Shown here: positions 16,523-24,141 of the stretch, piece by piece
How the letters are laid out: each line of letters begins with the position of its first letter
Numbering within the stretch: position 1 is the stretch's first letter
DNA from: Chloroflexi bacterium UBA6077
GTDB taxonomy: Bacteria > Chloroflexota > UBA6077
Length of the DNA stretch: 64,000 nucleotides
NCBI GenBank assembly: GCA_002436065.1
Contig: DIXP01000109.1
Span: 21,195-85,194 of the forward strand
Direction: 5' to 3'
Program-made: the position numbers and the translations under genes
The notes under the pieces: generated by a model
What the model was told of the DNA's origin: nothing
The model's database searches: none
Seen by the model: only the letters and a program-made list of their open reading frames with translations

Positions 16523-18568
16523 TCAATCCTTCAGGTGATAGGGGAAACTGGAGACCACTATCCCTTTCCGGAAAAGTAGAGAGCCTTTTAACCTCAAGGC
16601 AGTCTGGTTGTGCAGCAACTGCTCCCACCAGTGGTTCGGCACGAACTCCGGCAGCATCACCAGGAGGTTGTCGTCGGGGTGCCGCTCCCGCAGGGCATCC
16701 ACATAGGCCAACAGTGGGGGTATCACCACCCGGTAGGGCGACTCGATGATCACCAACGGCACGTCGGCCATCGTCTCCTGCCACTTAGCCCGGATCCTAT
16801 CCGCCTCTCCTTCGTCCGGCGCCACGTGCACCGCCACCACTTTGGGACTGATGTCGTGAGCAAAGGCCACAGCCTGCCGTGTAACGAGGTTCAGGCCCGA
16901 CACCGGTACCATGACGATGGGTGGAGTCCCCTTGGCCGCCACACCCTCCTCCTGGTCTAGCTGCCTGGCAACCGACTCATAGTGATAGTGCACCAGCAGC
17001 AGGAGGGCGACGATCACGGGCACCACCACAATGACCATCCATGCCCCGTCCTCGAACTTCGTCACCCCGATCACCAGTGTTACGATGCCCGTAGCCACCG
17101 CACCGATGCCGTTGACCACGGCCCTTCGCCCTCGATTCGGCCCCTCTCCCCTCAGCCAGTGAAGGACCATCCCTGCCTGACTCAAGGTGAAGGCCGTGAA
17201 CACCCCTATGGCATAGAGCGGCAGCAGCCTCTCCACGCTGCCACCGAATAGCACCAGCAGCAGGCAGGAGAGCAGAGCCAGCACCAGGATGCCCACCGAG
17301 AACACCAGCCTGTCACCCCTCATACCGAACCAACTGGGGGCATACCTGTCCCTGGCCATCACCTTCAGCAGCCAGGGGAAGCCCGCGTAGCAGGTGTTGG
17401 CCGCCAGCACCAGGATGAGCACCGTGGAGAACTGCACCAGGTAGAAGTACCAGCCGTCCCCCACGATGAGACGCGTCAACTCCGAAAGCACGGTCTGCTG
17501 CTCGTCTACGTTTGGGACCAGCCCGATCTGTGTAACCAGGAAGGAGATCCCGATGAACATCACCGCCAGGAGGCCGGCCATCCATCCAAGGGTTACCCTG
17601 GCGTTCCTGGACTCAGGGGCCTGGAAGGCAGGGACGGCGTTGGAGATAGCCTCCGTACCCGTCATCGCGGAGCAACCCTTCGCGAAGGCCGAAAGCACCA
17701 GGAACCAACTGAGCGGCTCGATGCCGGCCGTCGGCCCAGGGTCGCCCGCTTCGTAGGGGATGCCGCCGGTGGCCAGCCGGAAGAGGCCGTACCCGATCAG
17801 CCCAAGGATGGATAGGACGAATACGTAGGTTGGCACGGCAAAGATAGTCCCGGACTCCCTCGCCCCCCTCAGGTTGAGCAGGGTAACCAGCGCCACGGAG
17901 CCCAGTGCCAGCTGCATGCTGTAGACCTCCAGCGCTGGGAAGGCTGAAACCAGCGCATAGACCCCGGCGGCAACAGAGACCGCCACCGTCAACACGTAGC
18001 CCACCAGGAGCGAAGCGGCCGCGATGAGACCCGGGACAACCCCCAGGTTCTCGCGGGCGACGATGTATGAGCCCCCTCCCGAGGGATAGGCATGGATGGT
18101 CTGCTGGTAACTCGTCGCAACCACAACCAGTAGCAGCGCCGTGACTACCGAGATCGGCAGGGTAAGGGACAACGCCGCGACGCCGCCCAGGATCAGCACC
18201 CTCATTGCAGCCTCGGTCGCATACGCCACCGAGGAGAGGGCATCGGAGGAGAGAACGGCTAGTGCCTTGACCTTGGTCAGCCGCTCGCTGGCCTCCTGGG
18301 ATGTGGGAAGTGGTCGGCCCAGTAGGAACCGCTTTGCCCTCAGCCACGCCCTACCGGCGCCGTCGCGCGGTTCCGTAGCCCCCGGGCGGGTCATCAGCTT
18401 CCCCTGTCCGGAGCCGTAGAAGTGCTTGTGCCGGGCAACCCGGATCACGCGGTCGCCCGGGCGGTTTCCGACCACCTGATCGCGCCACACCAAGTCGGGA
18501 TGGAACGATGCGGGGGAAATATCCTCGCCTGATCTGATATCTGAAGACGGACGGCTATCGACGCTCAT
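16523..18568 (-). CDS. KimA-like potassium transporter, APC/KUP-type permease
   Basis: A 681-residue membrane protein with about twelve transmembrane helices from residue 90 to 560 and a C-terminal cytoplasmic Usp-like domain. The core closely follows Bacillus KimA (formerly YdaO) as I remember it: LTKVKALAVLSSDALSSVAY, IHAYPSGGGSYIVARENLG, LSAFAKGCSAMTGTEAISNA, LVLAANTCYAGFPWL and LYAIGVFTAFTLSQAGM. KimA is a high-affinity K+ importer inhibited by cyclic-di-AMP. The K+ genes on both sides support this call over a generic amino-acid permease. An N-terminal extension of about 85 residues is unusual; an internal ATG at 18394 is an alternative. A run of G bases precedes the ATG at 18568. Confidence 0.8.
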   Translation of the reverse strand: MSVDSRPSSDIRSGEDISPASFHPDLVWRDQVVGNRPGDRVIRVARHKHFYGSGQGKLMTRPGATEPRDGAGRAWLRAKRFLLGRPLPTSQEASERLTKVKALAVLSSDALSSVAYATEAAMRVLILGGVAALSLTLPISVVTALLLVVVATSYQQTIHAYPSGGGSYIVARENLGVVPGLIAAASLLVGYVLTVAVSVAAGVYALVSAFPALEVYSMQLALGSVALVTLLNLRGARESGTIFAVPTYVFVLSILGLIGYGLFRLATGGIPYEAGDPGPTAGIEPLSWFLVLSAFAKGCSAMTGTEAISNAVPAFQAPESRNARVTLGWMAGLLAVMFIGISFLVTQIGLVPNVDEQQTVLSELTRLIVGDGWYFYLVQFSTVLILVLAANTCYAGFPWLLKVMARDRYAPSWFGMRGDRLVFSVGILVLALLSCLLLVLFGGSVERLLPLYAIGVFTAFTLSQAGMVLHWLRGEGPNRGRRAVVNGIGAVATGIVTLVIGVTKFEDGAWMVIVVVPVIVALLLLVHYHYESVARQLDQEEGVAAKGTPPIVMVPVSGLNLVTRQAVAFAHDISPKVVAVHVAPDEGEADRIRAKWQETMADVPLVIIESPYRVVIPPLLAYVDALRERHPDDNLLVMLPEFVPNHWWEQLLHNQTALRLKGSLLFRKGIVVSSFPYHLKD

Positions 18569-18635
18569 CCAGCCCCCCTAAGCACACCCAAATAGGAAGG
18601 AGAATAGCCTCCCACTGATTGAAGGCAGATCGTCT

Positions 18636-18641
18636 AGTATA
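18636..18641 (-). promoter_or_regulatory. Candidate -10 box of the kimA-like gene
   Basis: On the minus strand TATACT lies about 68 bases upstream of the start codon. The -35 at the right distance is weak. I looked in this 200-base divergent spacer for a c-di-AMP (ydaO-type) riboswitch and saw none of its conserved blocks. Confidence 0.4.
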
Positions 18642-18693
18642 CCACTCATTGTGAGGCAACATGCTCCCGCTCCGTACGGGGCTCACATGGTTG

Positions 18694-18722
18694 TTGTTAA
18701 GTCGGGCGCGTAGGAATATGAT
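18694..18722 (+). promoter_or_regulatory. Promoter of the ktrB-ktrA operon
   Basis: TTGTTA at 18694-18699, a 17-base spacer, and TATGAT at 18717-18722. A GAGGAG sequence follows about 15 bases before the ATG at 18770. The promoter fires away from the kimA-like gene. Confidence 0.6.
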
Positions 18723-18769
18723 GGTGTTTCAAGAAGCTGGTACATTGAGGAGACCTACAGTCCCGTAGC

Positions 18770-20185
18770 ATGAGTATGTCAAGGCGCAGACCCTGGGAGC
18801 GAGTCATCCGCGTCCCCATCGCCAGGCCCGAGAGGGTCACTGTCGAACGTCACGAGCCCCAGCGTCCACCCGCCCGCGCGCCCCTGCTGTTCGCCCTGGG
18901 CTTCCTGGGAACCATCCTGGTCGGCTCCCTGCTGCTCACCCTCCCTATCGCCAACCGGGAGGGGGTCGTCACCCCCTACATCACAGCCCTCTTCACCGCC
19001 ACCTCCGCCGTCTGCGTCACCGGCCTGGTAGTGGTGGACACCAAGACCTTCTGGAGCCCATTCGGCCAGGCGATCATCCTGCTGCTGATCCAGGTGGGAG
19101 GGCTCGGCTTCATGACCAGCTCCACCATCCTGCTGCTGTTGATAGGCCGCCGCGCCAGCCTCCGAGAGCGCATCCTGCTGCGAGAGGCCCACGGCGTCAC
19201 CCCTCTGGGAGGCATCCTCAAGCTCACCCGAAGGGTGCTGCTGATGACGGCCCTCATCGAGGGCCTCGGCACATTGATACTGTTTATTCGCTTCGCCTTC
19301 GAGTTCCCCTGGGACTGGGCCCTCTGGATGAGTGTGTTCCAGGCAGTCTCAGCCTTCAACAACGCCGGCTTCGACATCATCGGGGGCTTCCAGTCCCTCA
19401 CCGTGTACAACCAGGACCCCGCCGTGGTGCTCACCATCGGCTTCCTCATCATCCTGGGAGGAATCAGCTTCACGGTCATCATCGACCTCTATAGGGAGCA
19501 GAGGTTCAAGTGTCTCCTTCTGGACACGAAGATGGTGCTCGTGGCGACGGTCGCCCTTCTGGCAATCGGCACCTTTGGGCTGCTGGTCATCGAGTACAAC
19601 AATCCGGCCACGCTGGGACCCATGAGTCTTCCCGCCAAGCTGCTGAACGCCTTCTTTAGCGCGCTCACCCCGAGAACCGCGGGATTCAACACAGTCGATA
19701 CCTCCCAACTGACCCAGGGAGCGCTGTTCCTCACCATCGCCCTCATGTACATAGGCGCTGCCGCGGGTTCCACCGGCGGCGGCATCAAGGTGAACAGCTT
19801 TGCCGTGCTCACCTCCGCCGTGATCTCCTCCATCCGGGGCAGGACCGTCGCGACGGCCTTCGGGCGTGAACTCCCCCAGGACCACGTCTACCGGGCGCTC
19901 ACCGTGGCGCTGCTGGCGATAGGGCTGATATTCACTGTCACCCTCACCCTGGCGATCACCGAGGGCTTCACCCTGCTGCAACTGTTGTTCGAAGCCACCT
20001 CGGCCTTCGCCACCGTGGGACTCTCCACCGGCATCACCCCTCAGCTATCCACAGTCGGCAAGCTGGTTATCGTCGCCACCATGTACATAGGGCGGGTGGG
20101 TCCCCTCACCATCGCCCTGGCCCTGGCACAGCGCGATGAGCCTATGCGCTACCGCTACCCCGAGGGGAGAGTCAAGATAGGATAG
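18770..20185 (+). CDS. ktrB: Ktr/Trk-type potassium uptake channel subunit
   Basis: A 471-residue membrane protein with four M1-P-M2 repeats. The four selectivity-filter loops are visible: TSAVCVTGL, SAFNNAGFD, TPRTAGFNT and TSAFATVGLSTG, each with the conserved glycine. MYIGAAAGSTGGGIK is the typical third-repeat gating-loop region, and MYIGRVGPLT closes the fourth. The length fits KtrB (about 450) better than TrkH (about 485 with extra helices). The first 40 residues are a basic cytoplasmic tail. ATG 18776 is an alternative start. The RCK subunit follows 10 bases downstream. Confidence 0.93.
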   Translation: MSMSRRRPWERVIRVPIARPERVTVERHEPQRPPARAPLLFALGFLGTILVGSLLLTLPIANREGVVTPYITALFTATSAVCVTGLVVVDTKTFWSPFGQAIILLLIQVGGLGFMTSSTILLLLIGRRASLRERILLREAHGVTPLGGILKLTRRVLLMTALIEGLGTLILFIRFAFEFPWDWALWMSVFQAVSAFNNAGFDIIGGFQSLTVYNQDPAVVLTIGFLIILGGISFTVIIDLYREQRFKCLLLDTKMVLVATVALLAIGTFGLLVIEYNNPATLGPMSLPAKLLNAFFSALTPRTAGFNTVDTSQLTQGALFLTIALMYIGAAAGSTGGGIKVNSFAVLTSAVISSIRGRTVATAFGRELPQDHVYRALTVALLAIGLIFTVTLTLAITEGFTLLQLLFEATSAFATVGLSTGITPQLSTVGKLVIVATMYIGRVGPLTIALALAQRDEPMRYRYPEGRVKIG

Positions 20186-20195
20186 GTGTGTAGAG

Positions 20196-20849
20196 ATGGC
20201 TAAGAAGCAGGTTGTGGTCATCGGCCTGGGTAGATTCGGCAGCAGCCTGGCCCGAACCCTGACCGACCTGGGACACGAGGTGCTTGCCCTGGATAGGGAC
20301 ATCAAGAAGGTGGAGGAGATTGCGGACTTCGCCACGCAGGCTGCTCAGTTGGACGCTACCGACGAGGACGCCCTCCGGGAGATGGGGGTGCGCAACTTCG
20401 ACATAGGGGTTGTGTCTATCGGTAGTGACCTTAAGAGCAGCATCCTGACCACCCTGCTGCTGAAGAGGCTGGGGGTAAGGATGGTGATATCCAAGGCGCA
20501 GGACGACCTCCACGGCGACATCCTCGCGAAGGTGGGGGCGGACCGTGTGGTGTACCCGGAGCGGGAGACAGGGGTCCGGGTGGCTCACGGCCTCGTCACC
20601 CCCAACCTCGTGGACTACCTGGAGGTGATGCCGGGCTATGGGATTGCCAAACTGGTCGCGCCGGACGCCTTCATCGGGCGAGAGCTGGGACAGATCGACC
20701 TCAAAGGCCGCTACGGACTCACGACCCTGGTGCTCCGCCGGGGCGACGAGCTTATCCTCAACCCCACGCGCAGCGAGGTGGTCAACCGTGGCGACATACT
20801 GATCGTCGCTGGCCGAGATGAGCAGCTGGAGGCGATAAGAACGGGTTAG
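20196..20849 (+). CDS. ktrA: Ktr/Trk potassium uptake regulatory subunit
   Basis: A 217-residue RCK protein. The Rossmann fold opens with KKQVVVIGLGRFGSSLARTL (GxGxFG). The acidic residue after strand 2 is in VLALDRDIKKVEEI. The region VSIGSDLKSSILTTLLLKRLG matches KtrA. The C-terminal RCK_C domain runs from about 135 (LVAPDAFIGRELGQIDL to GDILIVAGRDEQLE). It would form the octameric ring that gates the KtrB channel in response to ATP/ADP or c-di-AMP. A ten-base gap from ktrB shows a bicistronic operon. Confidence 0.93.
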   Translation: MAKKQVVVIGLGRFGSSLARTLTDLGHEVLALDRDIKKVEEIADFATQAAQLDATDEDALREMGVRNFDIGVVSIGSDLKSSILTTLLLKRLGVRMVISKAQDDLHGDILAKVGADRVVYPERETGVRVAHGLVTPNLVDYLEVMPGYGIAKLVAPDAFIGRELGQIDLKGRYGLTTLVLRRGDELILNPTRSEVVNRGDILIVAGRDEQLEAIRTG

Positions 20850-20850
20850 A

Positions 20851-21020
20851 AGCAGTCAGCAATCAGCTTTCAGCAGTCAGCAGTCAGCTCTCGGATTCGG
20901 ACGCGAGGCCAGCACCACCTTCACCATGCGAGAGAAGAGCTGCGACTCGCACCCACAAGGCGGCTGCCCACGACTGACGGCTGACGGCTGACCGCTGATT
21001 GCTGACCGCTGATTGCTAAA
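20851..21020. repeat. Inverted word-repeat cluster (AGTCAGC / GCTGACNGCTGA)
   Basis: The left arm (about 20852-20888) consists of AGCAGTCAGCAATCAGC-type words. The right arm (about 20970-21018) consists of the complementary GACTGACGGCTGACGGCTGA and GCTGATTGCTGACCGC words. They enclose about 80 bases with no gene. The element sits between the ktrBA operon and holB and can form a long imperfect stem. Such word-palindromes are frequent dispersed elements. Confidence 0.7.
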
Positions 21021-21082
21021 AGCTATCGTGTGATACAATGCTCCTGCTTGTCCCTTCATGCGGGCATCCAAGGGGCGTTACC

Positions 21083-22072
21083 ATGTGGCAGATGGTCGGG
21101 CACCACCGGGCTATCCTCTTGCTTCAAAGAAGCATTGAGACCCAGCGGATCTCTCATGCCTACCTCTTCTCCGGCCCCCGGCAGATCGGTAAGTACACCC
21201 TTGCGCTGCAGTTGGCCAAGGCGCTGAACTGCCAGGAAGCCGATCGGCCTTGCGGGCGCTGCCGCTCCTGTCGGAAAATAGACAAGGGAATCCACCCCGA
21301 CGTCCAGGCCATCTACCTCGAAGAGGGGTCCAAGAACATCGGCATCGACGCCGTCAGGAAGCTCCAGGAAGGGGTTGCCCTCAAACCCGCCGAGGGATAC
21401 GCCAAGGTGTACATATTTCGAGATGCGGAGCGTTTGTCGGAGCCAGCGGCCAACGCCCTGCTGAAGACCCTGGAGGAGCCACCGCGCTCGGTCGTGCTGG
21501 TATTGACCACCGCGGACGCCAGCATGCTGCTCCCAACCATCGTTTCCCGCTGCCAGCAGTTGGAACTCCGTCCTGTGGCAACGGCAGAGATCGAGCAGGC
21601 TCTGGGCGAACGAGCGGTTCCCCCAGAGCAGGCAAAGCTGTTGGCGACGCTGGCCAGGGGCAGGGTTGGATGGGCGCTGGAGACGGCCTCCCATCCGGCA
21701 CGCTTGGAGAAGCGTAAGGAGCTGTTCTGTCGGCTGGCAACCCTCCCGACCGCGGATCGAGTGTCCCGCTTCGCCTTCGCGGCGGAGGTCGCCACACTCC
21801 ATGGCCGCGACCCGGAGGCTGCCCGCGGGATCCTGGAGAGCTGGCAATCGTGGTGGCGAGACCTGCTGCTGAAGAGGCTTGGTCTGGACGAACTTGTGGT
21901 GAACGTGGACCACCAGGAGCAGTTGGGAGCCCAATCCAGTGGCTACTCGGTCGAAACCCTGAGCCGAATGGTGGGCACCATTCAAGGAACTATCTCGATG
22001 CTGTCCCAGAACGTGAACGCCCGGCTGTCGCTGGAGACCCTCATGCTGAGCGTACCCAGAGGCGGTAGGTAG
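21083..22072 (+). CDS. holB: DNA polymerase III delta-prime subunit
   Basis: A 329-residue clamp-loader AAA+ protein. The N-terminus is MWQMVGHHRAILLLQRSIET. The modified P-loop GPRQIGKYTLALQLAKAL is at about residues 33-50. The zinc module CGRCRSCRKIDKGIHPD is at about 60-76. DNA polymerase III motifs are IGIDAVRKLQE, EPAANALLKTLEEPP and IVSRCQQLEL. The SRC motif is present. Start 21083 has AAGGGGCG upstream and gives the family start; the upstream in-frame ATG adds unrelated residues. A possible promoter (TTGCTA, then TACAAT at 21034-21039) lies just ahead. The RicT gene downstream is a common neighbour of holB. Confidence 0.93.
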   Translation: MWQMVGHHRAILLLQRSIETQRISHAYLFSGPRQIGKYTLALQLAKALNCQEADRPCGRCRSCRKIDKGIHPDVQAIYLEEGSKNIGIDAVRKLQEGVALKPAEGYAKVYIFRDAERLSEPAANALLKTLEEPPRSVVLVLTTADASMLLPTIVSRCQQLELRPVATAEIEQALGERAVPPEQAKLLATLARGRVGWALETASHPARLEKRKELFCRLATLPTADRVSRFAFAAEVATLHGRDPEAARGILESWQSWWRDLLLKRLGLDELVVNVDHQEQLGAQSSGYSVETLSRMVGTIQGTISMLSQNVNARLSLETLMLSVPRGGR

Positions 22073-22186
22073 AGTGGAACACCGCGTTTTCACAGGCGGC
22101 GAGGCCGCCTCGCGGGTTCACTTTGGCAGAGCACTGGCGTGGCCGACAGATGGGTGGGTTGCTGGGGTGGCGGTTCAGGTAATGAT

Positions 22187-23032
22187 ATGACTCGGATCGT
22201 TGGCGTTCGGTTCAAGAGGGCTGGAAGGATCTACTACTTCGATCCAGACCAGCATCGCATAGAGCAGGATGAACTGGTAATAGTCGAGACCTCCAAGGGC
22301 ACGGAGCTGGGCAGGGTGGTGATAGCTCCCACCGACGTAGCCGACAGCGAGGTGCCAGAGCAGCTCAAGCCGGTGCTCCGCAAGGCCACCCATGAGGACT
22401 CGGAGAGACTGAACAGCTTCCGGTCCCGCGAGGGCGAAGCCCTTGTGAAGTGCAAGGAGCGGGTCAGGCACTTCGGCCTGTCCATGAAGCTGATCAGCGC
22501 GGAGTACAATTTCGACGGCAGCAGGCTGGTGTTCACCTTCACTGCCGAGGGTCGGGTGGACTTCCGGCAGCTGGTTCGGGACCTGGCTAGCATCTTCAAG
22601 ACCCGCATCGAGCTGCGGCAGGTGGGGGTGCGAGACGAGGCAAAGCAGATCAGCGGCTACGGCCGGTGCGGCAGGCAGCTCTGCTGCTGCGCCTTCTTGG
22701 ACGACTTCGCCTCGGTATCTATCAAGATGGCCAAGGAGCAGGATCTCCCCCTCAATCCCATGAAGATCTCAGGGTTGTGCGGCCGGCTCCTTTGCTGCCT
22801 GGGCTACGAGAACAAAACCTACTGCGAATTGCGGCAAAACCTCCCCAGGGTGGGCGAGCGAGTCAAGACCCCCCAGGGCGAGGGTCGGGTCGCGGCGGTC
22901 AACATCCTGCGGCAGATCGTCACGGTGGACGTGGTGGATAAGGGGCGGCTGGAGTTGACGGCTTCCGAAATCACCAGGAGCGAAGATCGGCCGCCAGAAA
23001 GGCAGAAGCCCCCTCACAAAGGGAAAGCATGA
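22187..23032 (+). CDS. ricT: PSP1-domain protein RicT (YaaT family)
   Basis: A 281-residue protein. Conserved blocks are IVGVRFKRAGRIYYFDPD, DELVIVETSKGTELGRVV, LKPVLRKATHEDSERL, KLISAEYNFDGSRLVFTFTAE and the cysteine motifs CGRQLCCCAFL and LCGRLLCCLGYE. The cysteines coordinate iron-sulfur clusters in the RicAFT complex of Bacillus, which stimulates RNA maturation with RNase Y. No RicA or RicF gene is nearby, so its partners here are unknown. ATG 22187 is preferred over 22139 because the conserved region starts right after it. The neighbourhood with holB is conserved in many Gram-positive genomes. Confidence 0.93.
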   Translation: MTRIVGVRFKRAGRIYYFDPDQHRIEQDELVIVETSKGTELGRVVIAPTDVADSEVPEQLKPVLRKATHEDSERLNSFRSREGEALVKCKERVRHFGLSMKLISAEYNFDGSRLVFTFTAEGRVDFRQLVRDLASIFKTRIELRQVGVRDEAKQISGYGRCGRQLCCCAFLDDFASVSIKMAKEQDLPLNPMKISGLCGRLLCCLGYENKTYCELRQNLPRVGERVKTPQGEGRVAAVNILRQIVTVDVVDKGRLELTASEITRSEDRPPERQKPPHKGKA

Positions 23033-23085
23033 CCGCTCCATCCAGCGTGTCCGCGTAACATTGCATTGTCACCATGCTATCACTC

Positions 23086-23150
23086 TGTCACCCTGAGCGG
23101 AGCGAAGGGTCTCCTGTAGCGGAAGATGCTTCGCCCCCCTCAGGCTGACA
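23086..23150. repeat. TGTCA(C/T)(C/T)CTGAG-type palindromic repeat
   Basis: Begins TGTCACCCTGAGCGGAGCG and ends with the diverged complement CCTCAGGCTGACA. Relatives occur at 27725, 42519, 52494, 59302 and 60614. They all share the pattern TGTCAT-CCTGAGCG-AGCGAAGGATCT, a widely dispersed bacterial intergenic repeat. Confidence 0.7.
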
Positions 23151-23205
23151 GCACCATGAACTGCCCGAACTGTGCATCAACAGATCTGCAGAGGTAAACA
23201 CCATC

Positions 23206-24141
23206 GTGCCTCACAACGAAGCAGCCACGGTAGTGGTGATCGGAACGACCTGCCTTGACGTCAAGGCGCGCCCCCTCGCCCCTATGCTCCCAGGGATCTC
23301 CAACCCGGCCAGGATCCGGCTGAGCCCCGGCGGGACCGGCCGAAACGTCGCCGAGAACCTGGCACGGCTGGGGGTCCGTGTATCCCTCCTCTCCGTGGTG
23401 GGGACGGACCTCGCCGGCCAGAGGCTGCTGGATCGGACATCCGGGGCCGGCGTCGACGTGAGCAGGGTCCTCCGCTGCACCGAATGCACCACCGGCAGCT
23501 TCCTCGCCCTCTTCACCGACGACAAGCAGCAGGGCTACCTGCTGGATGACCTGGCCCTGCTCAAGAGGGCTACTCCCGAGTACATCCAGGCCCACCGGAA
23601 CCTGCTGCGCCGTGCCAGGATGATGATGCTGGACGGTAACCTGGACACGGAAACCCTGGCCTCCGTGCTCGATCTGGCCAAGAAGTCGCGGGTGCCGGTC
23701 TGCGTGGACCCAGCCACCGTGCGCCGCGCCTACGCCCTTCGCCCCTACCTCTCCGAGTTCTTCATGATCAACCCGAACCTGGCGGAGGCCGAGGCGCTGC
23801 TGGACCGCCCCATAGTGGGAGAGGTGCAGGCGCTGGAGGCCGCCAGGGAGATCCTGGCGCAGGGTGTGGAGATTGTCATCATCACCCTCGCCGAGAAGGG
23901 GTTGGTCTATGCCACCTCCGATGGGAACGGCTACATCCCCGCTGTCGGCTGCGAGGTCGTGGACTGGACCGGCGCAGGTGACGCCCTCTCCGCGGCCGTC
24001 ATCTACGGCCTGGTCAACGAAATACCGGTTGATGAGGCCATGCGCCTCGGCGTGGCCGCGGCAACCCTCGCCCTCCAATCTGCCGACAGCGTCAGCCCCG
24101 AGATGAGCCTCGAGCAGCTCTACGCCAACATGGTGATCTAG
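23206..24141 (+). CDS. PfkB-family carbohydrate/nucleoside kinase
   Basis: A 311-residue ribokinase-fold kinase from GTG 23206. The N-terminal strand is VVVIGTTCLDVKARPL, followed by the substrate motif RLSPGGTGRNVAENLARLG. The C-terminal PfkB signature is VVDWTGAGDALSAAVIYGL, with catalytic Asp in GAGD (about residue 261). The GG-x-G-x-N-A-E motif and length resemble pseudouridine kinase or ribokinase-like enzymes, but no pseudouridine glycosidase is nearby, so the substrate is open. Its end overlaps the convergent secreted glycosidase-like gene by four bases. Confidence 0.85.
   Translation: MPHNEAATVVVIGTTCLDVKARPLAPMLPGISNPARIRLSPGGTGRNVAENLARLGVRVSLLSVVGTDLAGQRLLDRTSGAGVDVSRVLRCTECTTGSFLALFTDDKQQGYLLDDLALLKRATPEYIQAHRNLLRRARMMMLDGNLDTETLASVLDLAKKSRVPVCVDPATVRRAYALRPYLSEFFMINPNLAEAEALLDRPIVGEVQALEAAREILAQGVEIVIITLAEKGLVYATSDGNGYIPAVGCEVVDWTGAGDALSAAVIYGLVNEIPVDEAMRLGVAAATLALQSADSVSPEMSLEQLYANMVI

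Noticed and set aside
16523..18568. Generic amino-acid permease
   Set aside because: The core motifs follow KimA and the surrounding genes are for K+ transport, so a potassium transporter is preferred, though transport was not shown.
18569..18769. c-di-AMP (ydaO-type) riboswitch upstream of the KimA-like gene
   Set aside because: The spacer is about 200 bases and I could not find the conserved riboswitch blocks; a covariance search would settle it.
20851..21020. CRISPR-like repeat array
   Set aside because: Words are short, irregular and arranged as an inverted pair without uniform spacers; it is a palindromic word repeat.
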